The notes beneath the pieces were generated by a model, which was not told the DNA's origin, did no database searches, and worked only from the letters and a program-made list of their open reading frames with translations. A stretch of 64,000 nt of DNA from Gulosibacter hominis (GTDB lineage Bacteria; Actinomycetota; Actinomycetes; Actinomycetales; Microbacteriaceae): assembly GCF_904842695.1 (NCBI RefSeq), contig NZ_CAJGWQ010000010.1, positions 1 through 64,000 of the forward strand, read 5' to 3'. Below are positions 16,438 to 24,623 of the stretch, piece after piece; the first letter of the stretch is position 1; each line of letters opens with the position of its first letter. Position numbers and translations under genes: made by a program.

Positions 16438-17483
16438 TGCACGGCGAATACAAGGTACCCGGCGGCAAACTCGTGGTGATCGACTTTGAGGTGCGGGATG
16501 ATCGCATCACCAATCCACGGGTTGCGGGCGACTTTTTTCTCGAACCGGATGAAGCACTCGACGCGATCAATACCGCGCTGACGGGACTTCCTGTCGATTC
16601 GACGGCGGCCGAAATCACGCGCGCCATACAGTCAGCACTCCCCGAGGACGCACACCTGGTGGGCGTCAGCCCCGCCGCAATCGCCACCGTCGTGCGCCGC
16701 GCCGTAACCGGAGCGCGCGAATGGAACGACTACGACTGGCAGGTCGTGCATCCGGGCCCGCTGCCGGCGCGCGTACACGTCGCGCTCGACCAGGTGCTCA
16801 CCGAAGAAGTTGCTACCGGCCGCCGCGCCCCCACGCTGCGGTTTTGGGAGTGGACCGAATCAGCGGCGATTCTCGGTTCGTACCAGTCGGTGAGCAATGA
16901 GGTCGATTTGGATGCGGCACAGGCTGAGGGCATCCAGGTGATCCGTCGCGTTTCGGGCGGCGGAGCCATGTTCATGGAGGCCGGCAACGTGGTCACCTAT
17001 TCGCTGTACGTACCCACCGAACTGGTGGCGGGGATGAGCTTTGCCGAGTCATACGCCTACCTCGACTCATGGGTGCTGACAGCGCTGCGCGAAATTGGCG
17101 TGAACGCCACCTACCAGCCGCTCAATGACATTGCCTCACCGGCCGGAAAAATCGGCGGCGCCGCACAAAAACGCATGGGCGCGGGCGTGCTGCACCACGC
17201 CACGCTGTCGTATGACATCGACGCCGACAAGATGACCAGGGTGCTGCGCATCGGCCGCGAAAAGGTCAGTGATAAGGGCATCCGCTCAGCGAAAAAACGA
17301 GTGTCGCCGCTGCGATCGCAAACCGGTATGCCCCGCGACGAAATCATCAGCTCGCTCACGCGGTCATTCATGGCCGAGAACCGCGCCGAATTTGGCGAAG
17401 TGACCCCGGCCGAGCTGCAGCGGGCACGCGAACTTGCCGACACGAAGTTTGCCAGCGACGAGTGGACGTTCCGGGTGCCCTAG
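16437..17483 (+). CDS. lplA: Lipoate-protein ligase with N-terminal accessory domain
   Basis: 348 residues from GTG 16437. The first 90 residues (HGEYKVPGGKLVVIDFEV, then AGDFFLEPDEALDAI) match the lipoate-ligase accessory domain that usually lies at the C-terminus. The catalytic domain follows with ILGSYQS, VIRRVSGGGAMFMEAGN (Arg and Gly-rich lipoyl-AMP loop) and SPAGKIGGAAQKR, which carries the catalytic Lys. It attaches lipoate or octanoate to E2 and H proteins. The order accessory-catalytic is a permutation of E. coli LplA and resembles the fused archaeal LplB-LplA. Translationally coupled to the GNAT gene. Confidence 0.88.
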   Translation: MHGEYKVPGGKLVVIDFEVRDDRITNPRVAGDFFLEPDEALDAINTALTGLPVDSTAAEITRAIQSALPEDAHLVGVSPAAIATVVRRAVTGAREWNDYDWQVVHPGPLPARVHVALDQVLTEEVATGRRAPTLRFWEWTESAAILGSYQSVSNEVDLDAAQAEGIQVIRRVSGGGAMFMEAGNVVTYSLYVPTELVAGMSFAESYAYLDSWVLTALREIGVNATYQPLNDIASPAGKIGGAAQKRMGAGVLHHATLSYDIDADKMTRVLRIGREKVSDKGIRSAKKRVSPLRSQTGMPRDEIISSLTRSFMAENRAEFGEVTPAELQRARELADTKFASDEWTFRVP

Positions 17484-17743
17484 CCCGCGCATCCCGTTAG
17501 CTGTGCGTTAGGTGGGCAGCAGCAAACCGAGCTCCATAGCCAATATGATGCCCGTCACCAAACTTGACATTCCGACTCGTAACCGAGCAGTTCATGATGA
17601 CTGAGTGCAACTAACTCAGATGCGACCGCGTTCCTCCACCAAGGGGACGACTGCGCGCATCCGGACTGCCGAATACTGAATGTCGGTTGCGCGAGTCGCC
17701 CTAATCCCGGTGCCGATTCCGCAGCCCTAACCGAAGCGAGAAG
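17484..17743 (+). promoter_or_regulatory. Structured leader before the amino-acid permease
   Basis: 260 bases without a gene. CTGAGT (17601-17606) and ACTCAG (17614-17619) form a perfect small hairpin. Downstream, CGACTGCGCGCA (17648-17659) pairs with TGCGCGAGTCG (17688-17698) apart from one bulged base, enclosing about 28 nt, and lies 45 bases before the permease ATG. No known riboswitch consensus or T-box is recognised. Confidence 0.3.
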
Positions 17744-19219
17744 ATGTCAAAGAAGACAAATAGCGACAGCTCCGCAGCTCCCGCAAGCAACACGGGCACC
17801 GTCGATATCGGCGACCACGGCTATCAAAAGGGTCTGCAGAACCGTCACATCCAGATGATCGCCATCGGCGGCGCGATCGGTACGGGGCTTTTCCTCGGCA
17901 CCGGTGGCCGTTTCGAAATCGCCGGTCCGGCACTCGCGATCGTCTACGCCATCTGTGGTGTTTTCGCCTACATGGTGGTGCGTGCGCTCGGCGAGCTCGC
18001 CATGTACCGCCCATCATCGGGTGCCTTCGTGAGCTACGCACGTGAGTTTTTTGGCGAAAAGGGCGCCTACACCGTCGGCTGGCTGTACTTCCTCGACTGG
18101 GCCGCCACTGTCGTCGCCGACATCACCGCGGTAGCGCTCTACGCACACTTCTGGTCGATCTTCATGCCGATCCCCCAGTGGGTGCTCGCGCTCATCGCGC
18201 TCGCGGTCGTGATGACCATGAACCTGATCTCGGTGCGCCTATTCGGTGAACTCGAATTCTGGTTCGCATTCATCAAGGTTGGTGCGATCGTCCTGTTCGG
18301 CATCATCGGTATCTGGGTGCTGATTAGCGGACAGGCCGTCGGCGACTACCAGCCGGGCCTGAGCCTCATTACCGAACACGGTGGCCTGATCCCGAACGGT
18401 ATCGGCTCGCTATTTGCCATCACCCTCGGTGTGGTGTTCGCCTTCGCTGGTATCGAAATGGTTGGTATCACCGCCGGTGAATCAACCGACCCGCACAAGT
18501 CGATCCCGCGCGCGGTCAACTCGGTTGTGTGGCGCATCCTGCTGTTCTACGTCGGCTCGGTGCTGCTGCTCACCCTGCTCATGCCGTGGGATGCCTACTC
18601 GTCAAGCGAGAGCCCGTTCGTTACCGTGCTCAGCGCAATCGGCATCCCCGCCGCCGACGATGTGATGAACCTCGTGGTGCTCACCGCCGCCATGTCGAGC
18701 CTCAACGCGGGGCTTTACGCCACCGGCCGCACCCTGCGTTCGCTGGCAATGGCCGGCACCGCACCAAAATTTGCCAAGCGGATGAACAAGGCGGGCGTGC
18801 CCTACGGCGGCATCCTGATCACCTGCGCCGTCGGTATCCTCGGCGTGTTCCTCAACATGATCATGCCCGAAAAGGCATTCGAGGTGGTGCTCAACCTCTC
18901 GGGTATCGGCACCGTCTCGGCATGGGCATCGATCATGCTCTGTCACTGGGCGCTGGTGCGGCGCGCCCGCCAGGGCAAGCTGCAGCGCCCCGAGTTCCAG
19001 CTGCGATTTGCCCCGTGGGTCAACCTGCTCACGCTGGTGTTCCTGGTGTCGGTGGTCGTGATGATCGGCCTCGACGGTGAAATCGGCCCGCTCACGCTCG
19101 GCCTGTTCGGCATCGCGCTCGTGGTGATGTTCATCGGCTGGTTCGTGGTGCGTGGTCGTATCGACGCCGAGGCGCTGACCCACAACATTGATGTGGTCGG
19201 CGAGGGAATCAACGACTAA
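17744..19219 (+). CDS. ansP: Amino-acid permease, AnsP/GabP/CycA-type APC family
   Basis: 491 residues, 12 membrane helices. Helix 1 has IAIGGAIGTGLFLGTG, the APC motif whose unwound Gly-rich segment binds the substrate carboxylate, and FAFAGIEMVGITAGES lies in helix 6. SSLNAGLYATGRTLRSLA near helix 8 is typical of the amino-acid/proton symporter subfamily (AnsP, GabP, CycA). Overall similarity in composition and length fits an L-asparagine permease best, but the substrate is inferred. A 260-base leader precedes it, and its stop overlaps that of the convergent hydrolase by 4 bases. Confidence 0.85.
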   Translation: MSKKTNSDSSAAPASNTGTVDIGDHGYQKGLQNRHIQMIAIGGAIGTGLFLGTGGRFEIAGPALAIVYAICGVFAYMVVRALGELAMYRPSSGAFVSYAREFFGEKGAYTVGWLYFLDWAATVVADITAVALYAHFWSIFMPIPQWVLALIALAVVMTMNLISVRLFGELEFWFAFIKVGAIVLFGIIGIWVLISGQAVGDYQPGLSLITEHGGLIPNGIGSLFAITLGVVFAFAGIEMVGITAGESTDPHKSIPRAVNSVVWRILLFYVGSVLLLTLLMPWDAYSSSESPFVTVLSAIGIPAADDVMNLVVLTAAMSSLNAGLYATGRTLRSLAMAGTAPKFAKRMNKAGVPYGGILITCAVGILGVFLNMIMPEKAFEVVLNLSGIGTVSAWASIMLCHWALVRRARQGKLQRPEFQLRFAPWVNLLTLVFLVSVVVMIGLDGEIGPLTLGLFGIALVVMFIGWFVVRGRIDAEALTHNIDVVGEGIND

Positions 19220-20172
19220 CCAAGCTGTTCTGCTGCTGCGCTGGCTGGTGTTTCAAATCGGAACGCCAGCCAGCGCAGCAAGTCGTTTGTGGTGGTTTCG
19301 TGGTCGAGCTCGTTAAACACCTCGTGCCGCGCACCCGGGTAGATGCGCAGCTCCACATCCTGCAGCCGCGAAACGTGACGATATGCCCAGGCAAGCGCCC
19401 GAGCGCCCCGACCGCCATAGCTGAGCGGATCGTGATCGCCGCCGAGAATGAGCACCGGCAGGCGTGCATCCCGCCCGCTACGCGGCAGCGGCGGCAGAGT
19501 CAGCAGGCCAAGCGCACCGAGCGGCGACCACACCGACGAGTGGGCGATGTCAAAGCCGTAGGGATCGTCAAGCATCCGATACACCTCGTCTTCGTCGCGC
19601 GAAAGCCAGCTGAGCCCGTGCGGTTTTTTCAGGTGCTCCCACGCGGCGTTGTAGTTGCCGACATTGATCAGGCCCGGCTGCGCGAGCGTGGTGCCCGAAA
19701 GCACGAGCCCGTCGAAGAGGTGGGGGTCGGTGCGGAATAGCTGCTGCGCCATGAGCGACCCCCACGAGTGGCCGAGCTCAATGATCGGCAACCCGCTGTG
19801 TTCGGCGCGGATGCGGTGCAGCACTTCGTGCACGGCGTGGCGGGCCCCGGGCACTCCATCGGGGCCGAGCTGCCCCAGCCCGTAGGCGCCGACGCCGGTG
19901 CGACCGTGCCCGTAGTGGTCGTCGGCGATCACGGTGTAGCCGGCGGCGGCCAGGGTGTTGGCGAGACGCTGGTAGCGACGAGCGTGCTCGCCGGCACCGT
20001 GCGAAATGTGCACGATCGCGTGCGGACGGCGACGGTTTGCCGGCCACTCGTAGATGTGGACGTTGATCCCCCGGATGCGGACCTGGTGTTCGAGATAGTC
20101 AACCCTGAAGCCATCATTGCTGGTGTCTTGTTTGGGGATGTAAAAACGTTCAGCTACCGGTCGAGGAGTCAT
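19216..20172 (-). CDS. Alpha/beta hydrolase, monoacylglycerol lipase-like
   Basis: 318 residues from ATG 20172. HISHGAGEHARRYQRLAN near residue 55 carries the oxyanion HG motif, ELGHSWGSLMAQ holds the nucleophile Ser in GxSxG, LGGDHDPLSY the catalytic Asp, and YPGARHEVFNE the catalytic His. These match lysophospholipase/monoglyceride lipases (hydrolase_4), which release fatty acids from glycerides. No signal peptide, so it is cytoplasmic. The frame stays open upstream to 20358 and translates the 10-bp repeat array as Gln/Glu-rich sequence; that extension has no homology pattern and was not accepted as the start. Confidence 0.88.
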   Translation of the reverse strand: MTPRPVAERFYIPKQDTSNDGFRVDYLEHQVRIRGINVHIYEWPANRRRPHAIVHISHGAGEHARRYQRLANTLAAAGYTVIADDHYGHGRTGVGAYGLGQLGPDGVPGARHAVHEVLHRIRAEHSGLPIIELGHSWGSLMAQQLFRTDPHLFDGLVLSGTTLAQPGLINVGNYNAAWEHLKKPHGLSWLSRDEDEVYRMLDDPYGFDIAHSSVWSPLGALGLLTLPPLPRSGRDARLPVLILGGDHDPLSYGGRGARALAWAYRHVSRLQDVELRIYPGARHEVFNELDHETTTNDLLRWLAFRFETPASAAAEQLG

Positions 20173-20190
20173 AGCTTCCAGCCTATGCCC

Positions 20191-20270
20191 GGGTTCCTGC
20201 AGCTTTCTGCGGCTCCCTGCAGCTTCCTGCTGGTTCCTGCTGGTTCCTGCTGGTTCCTGCTGGTTCCTGC
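20191..20270. repeat. Eight 10-bp tandem units, TGGTTCCTGC type
   Basis: Eight contiguous 10-bp units in exact register. The last four (20231-20270) are identical TGGTTCCTGC; the first four are degenerate (for example GGGTTCCTGC, AGCTTTCTGC). They start 19 bases upstream of the hydrolase ATG. Ten is not a multiple of three, so a change in copy number alters the frame of any translation that begins further upstream. Confidence 0.9.
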
Positions 20271-20418
20271 GGATTTTTGTTTCCTGTTTCCTGATTTTTG
20301 ACTGCAGCGAGACAGGAAAAGGCCAGAATTCACCGGTTTTGGCACCTATCCCGCCCATTCTGCAGCCAAAAATCAGAGCCCGAATCCACTAATGCAGCCA
20401 GGAAACAAAAATCGCAGG
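20267..20418. repeat. Nested inverted repeats forming a long hairpin
   Basis: Outer arms: 20267-20287 and 20399-20418 match over 20 bases with one extra base. Inner arms: 20291-20307 and 20360-20376 match in 16 of 17 bases (CTGATTTTTGACTGCAG and its complement). Together they can fold a 150-base stem-loop. No reading frame or transposase is inside. Confidence 0.7.
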
Positions 20419-20440
20419 GCACAGGTGCAGAGGCAGCGGC

Positions 20441-20550
20441 CGGGATGCAGACAGAGCAGACCGGATGCAGACAGAGCAGACCGGATGCAGACAGCACCGG
20501 ATGCAGGCAGCACTCCAGAGATAGACAGCACCGGATGCAGACAGCACCGG
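20441..20550. repeat. GGATGCAGACAG tandem array
   Basis: Two 20-bp units CCGGATGCAGACAGAGCAGA (the first with one change), then 16-bp units CCGGATGCAGACAGCA at 20481, 20497 (one change) and 20531, with a diverged 18-bp unit at 20513. This minisatellite lies between the long hairpin and the rocD terminator. Confidence 0.85.
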
Positions 20551-20560
20551 AAAACAAACA

Positions 20561-20587
20561 GGGCTGGGGACGCACACCCCCAGCCCC
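20561..20587 (-). terminator. Terminator of the ornithine aminotransferase gene
   Basis: GGGCTGGGG (20561-20569) pairs with CCCCAGCCC (20578-20586). On the minus strand the hairpin lies 8 bases after the rocD stop and is followed by TGTTTGTTTT. Confidence 0.75.
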
Positions 20588-20594
20588 TCGGCAA

Positions 20595-21830
20595 CTAGGC
20601 CTGGCGTTCGTTCCAGCGGCGCTCAATCACCGCTGTGAACTCACGCACGAACAGTTCGAGCTCTTCGCGGCTCACCACAATCGGCAGCGCAACGCGGATC
20701 GACTGCGGCCGGGTGTTTTTGATCAGAATCCCCCGCTCGATCAACTCCGCAACCACCTCGGCGGCGGTGCCAATTGCCGGGTCAATATCAACACCCGCCC
20801 ACAGCGCCACACCGCGCACCTCGGTGAGACCGCGCCCGAGCAGCGCGCGCAGCCCATCAAAGAGAACCGGATGCAGTTCTTCGGCGTGCGCCTGCCACTT
20901 GCCGGTGGCGAGTTCGTCACACACCGCTTTACCGAGCGCGGTTGCCACCGGGTTCCCACCAAAGGTCGAACCGTGCGTTCCCGGCGTGAATACGCTCATC
21001 ACCTCGTCGCTGCCGAGCACCGCCGACACCGGGTAGAGACCGGCGCTCAGCGATTTTGCACAGGTGACCATATCGGGCAGGATGCCCTCGGCCTGGAAGC
21101 GGAACGGCGTTCCGGTGCGCCCCATCCCGGTCTGCACCTCATCGCAAATCATCAGCACGTTATTCCGCTGCGTAATCTCGCGCACCCGCTTGAGGTAGCC
21201 CTCCGGCGGCACCACGACGCCACCCTCACCCTGGATCGGTTCGAGCAGCACGGCGACGGTGTTGTCGTCGATGGCCGCTTCAATCGCGTCGGCGTCACCG
21301 AACGGCACCTTCACGAATCCGGGTGTGAATGGACCGAATCCATCCCGCGCGTTTTCGTCATCGCTGAACGACATGATGGTCGTGGTACGGCCGTGGAAGT
21401 TGCCGTGCATCACAATGATTTTGGCCTGGTCGGCGGCCACGCCCTTCACCTTGTAGCCCCACTTGCGGGCGGCTTTGATCGCGGTCTCATTCGCTTCGGC
21501 GCCGGTGTTCATCATCAGCACGCGATCGAGGCCCGACAGTTTCGTGATCGCCTCGGCGAACTCACCAAACCCGGTGGCATAAAACGCCCGCGAGGTGACG
21601 TCGAGCTTACGCATCTGGGCGCAGGCGATGTCGATGAATTTGTCGTTCGAGTGACCGAAGTTCGCAGCCGAGTATGCCATGACGGCGTCGAGGTAGCGCT
21701 TGCCGTCAACGTCGGTGACCCAGGCGCCCTTGCCTTCGGCGAGCACCACCGGCAGCGGGCCGTAGTTGTTGGTGCCGTGTTCGTTTACGAGTTCAATTTC
21801 TGCGGATGCGCGCGAAGACAGTTCAGACAT
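20595..21830 (-). CDS. rocD: Ornithine-oxo-acid aminotransferase
   Basis: 411 residues, class III PLP-dependent aminotransferase. The opening HGTNNYGPLPVVLAEGKGAW is characteristic of ornithine aminotransferases. NTGAEANETAIKAARKWGY binds PLP phosphate, CDEVQTGMGRTG has the Asp that contacts the pyridine N, and CAKSLSAGLYPVSAVLG carries the Schiff-base Lys. HGSTFGGNP completes the site. It converts ornithine and 2-oxoglutarate to glutamate semialdehyde and glutamate in arginine/ornithine breakdown. The product would feed a P5C dehydrogenase, but the only P5CDH-like protein in the window lacks its catalytic Cys. Confidence 0.93.
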   Translation of the reverse strand: MSELSSRASAEIELVNEHGTNNYGPLPVVLAEGKGAWVTDVDGKRYLDAVMAYSAANFGHSNDKFIDIACAQMRKLDVTSRAFYATGFGEFAEAITKLSGLDRVLMMNTGAEANETAIKAARKWGYKVKGVAADQAKIIVMHGNFHGRTTTIMSFSDDENARDGFGPFTPGFVKVPFGDADAIEAAIDDNTVAVLLEPIQGEGGVVVPPEGYLKRVREITQRNNVLMICDEVQTGMGRTGTPFRFQAEGILPDMVTCAKSLSAGLYPVSAVLGSDEVMSVFTPGTHGSTFGGNPVATALGKAVCDELATGKWQAHAEELHPVLFDGLRALLGRGLTEVRGVALWAGVDIDPAIGTAAEVVAELIERGILIKNTRPQSIRVALPIVVSREELELFVREFTAVIERRWNERQA

Positions 21831-21885
21831 GCTCCAAGCCTAGTGTCACAAAACAGCCCCAGCAGCCCGACCGGCACCGAAACAA

Positions 21886-21917
21886 GCGGCCCCGCAGCAA
21901 CAAAACTGCGGGGCCGC
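21886..21917 (-). terminator. Terminator of the butanediol dehydrogenase gene
   Basis: Perfect 12-bp stem GCGGCCCCGCAG (21886-21897) / CTGCGGGGCCGC (21906-21917), 8-nt loop. On the minus strand it follows the dehydrogenase stop by 37 bases and continues TTGTTT, and it separates the gene from rocD. Confidence 0.8.
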
Positions 21918-21954
21918 TCAGCGTGCCCATCAGGATGCACACACTTCGTTGGGA

Positions 21955-23034
21955 CTATTCGAGACCCTCACCCGAGGGCGACACCAAAATTTTTACCGCG
22001 GTTTCGTTGCGGTTGATGAGGGTGTCGAAGCCCTTGTCGATGAGGTCGTCGAGACCGATCTTGCCGGTGATGAATGGCTTCAGGTCGACCTTGCCTTCTT
22101 CAACCATCTTGATGGTCTTGGGATGCGTGTTGACGTACGCGATCGAACCGCGCATGTCGATCTCTTTCATGACCAGCTTGTGCATGTCGAAGTCGGCCTT
22201 GTGGCCCCAGATCGAGACGATCAGCAGCACACCGGTGGGGCGCAGCGCATCCATCAGAGTGTCGAGCACGACCTGCACGCTGGTGGCTTCAAAGGCAACA
22301 TCGGCGCCCTTGCCGTCGGTGAGTTCGCGCACCTTCTCGACCACGTCGACCTCGCGCGGGTCAAAGGCGTAATCGGCGGCACCCGAGTCAAGCGCCTTCT
22401 GACGGCGCAGTTCACTCAGCTCAGACACCACGACGGTGGCGCCGATGGCCTTCAACGCGGCACCGCAGAGCACACCGATCGGCCCAGCACCGCCGACGAT
22501 AGCAACATCGCCAGCCTTGGCACCCGAGCGCTCAACCGCGTGCACGGCCACCGAGAAGGGTTCGATGAGCGCGGCCTGGTCGAGGGGAATATCCTTCGAA
22601 ATCTTGTGCACCCAGCGGCGCTCGACGGCGATCTTTTCTGACAGGCCACCGCCGCGGCCGGCGAGGCCAATGAAGTTCATGTCTTTCGAAAGGTGGTAGT
22701 CGTTGCTGTCGGGGCCGGTTTCGACACCGTCAGCGATGATGTAGGGCTCAACGACAACGTGGTCGCCAACTTCGAGCCCTTCAACGCCCTCGCCCACCTC
22801 GTAGACGACGCCCGACATTTCGTGTCCGAGCGTGACGGGCGACTCTTCACCCGAGATGGGGTGCGGTTGCCCCGCGGGCGGGCAAAAAATGGGGCCGTCG
22901 AGGTATTCGTGCAGGTCGGTGCCGCAGATACCGCACCAGGCAACGTCGATGCCGACTGTGCCCGGGGTAACCGCCGGCTCGGGGATGTCTTCGATGCGAA
23001 TGTCGTGATTTCCGTAGTAGCGTGCTGCCTTCAT
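21955..23034 (-). CDS. bdhA: Zinc-dependent (R,R)-butanediol dehydrogenase-like enzyme
   Basis: 359 residues from ATG 23034, preceded by AGGAGGT. The catalytic zinc ligands are in CGICGTDLHEY (Cys) and LGHEMSGVV (His-Glu). There is no four-Cys structural-zinc lobe; in its place is DSNDYHLSKDMNFIGLAGRG, which agrees with bacterial BdhA-type 2,3-butanediol dehydrogenases. The Rossmann motif is IVGGAGPIGVLCG. It would interconvert acetoin and 2,3-butanediol with NAD(H); sorbitol-type polyols are an alternative substrate. It is terminated separately from rocD. Confidence 0.88.
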   Translation of the reverse strand: MKAARYYGNHDIRIEDIPEPAVTPGTVGIDVAWCGICGTDLHEYLDGPIFCPPAGQPHPISGEESPVTLGHEMSGVVYEVGEGVEGLEVGDHVVVEPYIIADGVETGPDSNDYHLSKDMNFIGLAGRGGGLSEKIAVERRWVHKISKDIPLDQAALIEPFSVAVHAVERSGAKAGDVAIVGGAGPIGVLCGAALKAIGATVVVSELSELRRQKALDSGAADYAFDPREVDVVEKVRELTDGKGADVAFEATSVQVVLDTLMDALRPTGVLLIVSIWGHKADFDMHKLVMKEIDMRGSIAYVNTHPKTIKMVEEGKVDLKPFITGKIGLDDLIDKGFDTLINRNETAVKILVSPSGEGLE

Positions 23035-23198
23035 TACGACCTCCTGATTGGAAGATGAGTCGGCACGGATCACGCGCCGATCGGCGACGATAACGCCCAA
23101 GCTCAGCGTACTCCTGCAGCTACCTTGCTATCTTCAGATTCGATGAGAGATTAACGGACCGGCACCACCAACAATTCACAAAGGTCACCCAATAATCA

Positions 23199-24557
23199 CT
23201 ATTCGAAAAACACCTTGCCCCTATTGAGAATGTTTTTCGGATCAAAGACGCGTTTAATCTGCCGCTGCAGCTCATACTGCCGATCGCCGAGCTCGTCGCC
23301 GAGCCAGCGACGTTTGAGCAGGCCGATGCCGTGCTCACCCGAAAGCGTGCCGCCAAGCTCAAGCGCGGCATGAAACATTTCGCTGGCTGCTTCCCAAACA
23401 TGATCGGGAACCGCATCCGCCGACCCCTCAAATACGAAGGTCGGATGCAAATTCCCATCACCGGCATGAGACGGGCAGGCAATAAACACATTATATTTCG
23501 CGGCGATGCGATCAATTTCGGCGAACATGTCGACCATTTTTGATCGCGGAACCGCCACATCTTCGACCAGCACTGCCCCCATTGCGTCCAGCGCCGGAAA
23601 ACCCTGCCGGCGCACATCCACGAGCGATGCGGCAGCCTCGGGGTCGGTGGTGAGCAGGGCCCGCCCGCCGGCCCGCTCGACCACTTCAAGCACCAGCCGC
23701 GCCTCACGCTCGGCATCGCTGCCATCGGTTTGAATGAGCAAATACACATTGCCCTGGCTGGCGAGATCAACGCCGGTGTGATCACTCACCGCCCGCAGCA
23801 TATTGGCGTCGAGCAGCTCCTGTATCGCCGGCTGCAAACCGGCCGCCGTGATCGCAGCCGACGCGGCAGCTGCATCCGCCACGGTGTCAAAATAGGCGCC
23901 GATAGTGGGCACCACCCCGGCAACCGCCGGGCGAAGTTTCAGTGTCGCCTCGACAATAATGCCGAGCGTGCCCTCCGAACCGATCATCAGCGCACACAGG
24001 TCGAGGCCGGTGACGCCCTTGACCGTGCGGTGTCCCACTTCGATCAGCTCACCGTCGGCGAGCACCACTTTGAGCGACAGCACCGATTCGCGGGTCACAC
24101 CGTATTTGGCGCACAGCAGCCCGCCCGCGTTCATGGCGATATTGCCGCCCACGGTCGACAGGTCTTTACTGGCGGGGTCGGGCGACCACCACAGGCCGTG
24201 TTTGGCGAGTTCGCGATTGAGGTCGCCATTGATAATGCCGGGTTCAACCACACACAGCAGGTCGTCACGCGAGATTTCGTGGATGCGGGTCATCTTGGCC
24301 GTCGACAGCACGATTTCACCGTGCCCGGCAACGGCGCCGCCGGAGAGCCCCGTACCGGCGCCACGGGTTACGACCGGGATGCCCTGCTCGTTGGCGTAGC
24401 GGCAGGTGGCCTGCACATCGGCGACTGTTTCGGCCTCAACGAGCGCCAGCGGTGCCGCACTGCTGCGCAGCCCCGAGCGGTCGCTGCGTAGCTGATCGAG
24501 CAGCTCCGGTTCGGTGCGCACTCGGCCGGGGACGGCGGCAAACAACCCATCAAGCAT
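23199..24557 (-). CDS. FAD-linked oxidase, GlcD/D-lactate dehydrogenase type
   Basis: 452 residues. The PCMH-type FAD domain shows PVVTRGAGTGLSGGAVAG, DLSTVGGNIAMNAGG and KGVTGLDLCALMIGSEGTLG, all typical of GlcD. The C-terminal FAD-oxidase domain ends with SGEHGIGLLKRRW and FDPKNILNRGK. Such enzymes oxidise glycolate, D-lactate or other 2-hydroxy acids to 2-oxo acids. No GlcE/GlcF partners are adjacent, so it is of the single-subunit kind. It follows the mutarotase gene by 66 bases on the same strand. Confidence 0.9.
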   Translation of the reverse strand: MLDGLFAAVPGRVRTEPELLDQLRSDRSGLRSSAAPLALVEAETVADVQATCRYANEQGIPVVTRGAGTGLSGGAVAGHGEIVLSTAKMTRIHEISRDDLLCVVEPGIINGDLNRELAKHGLWWSPDPASKDLSTVGGNIAMNAGGLLCAKYGVTRESVLSLKVVLADGELIEVGHRTVKGVTGLDLCALMIGSEGTLGIIVEATLKLRPAVAGVVPTIGAYFDTVADAAAASAAITAAGLQPAIQELLDANMLRAVSDHTGVDLASQGNVYLLIQTDGSDAEREARLVLEVVERAGGRALLTTDPEAAASLVDVRRQGFPALDAMGAVLVEDVAVPRSKMVDMFAEIDRIAAKYNVFIACPSHAGDGNLHPTFVFEGSADAVPDHVWEAASEMFHAALELGGTLSGEHGIGLLKRRWLGDELGDRQYELQRQIKRVFDPKNILNRGKVFFE

Positions 24558-24623
24558 GAGGGTCAGTTTAATGAGTCGCGCACGGGCTGCCGCGACAGCT
24601 GACTTCTGGGGTAACGCAGCGCT

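Noticed and set aside
20173-20358. N-terminal extension of the hydrolase through the 10-bp repeats
   Set aside because: Repeat-derived Gln/Glu-rich text with no family match; ATG 20172 gives the normal domain start.
20441-20550. CRISPR array at the GGATGCAGACAG repeats
   Set aside because: Units are directly adjacent with no spacers.
20298-22016. 572-codon plus-strand frame opposite rocD
   Set aside because: Antisense to a clear ornithine aminotransferase; produced by GC-rich codon bias, and its start lies in repeats.
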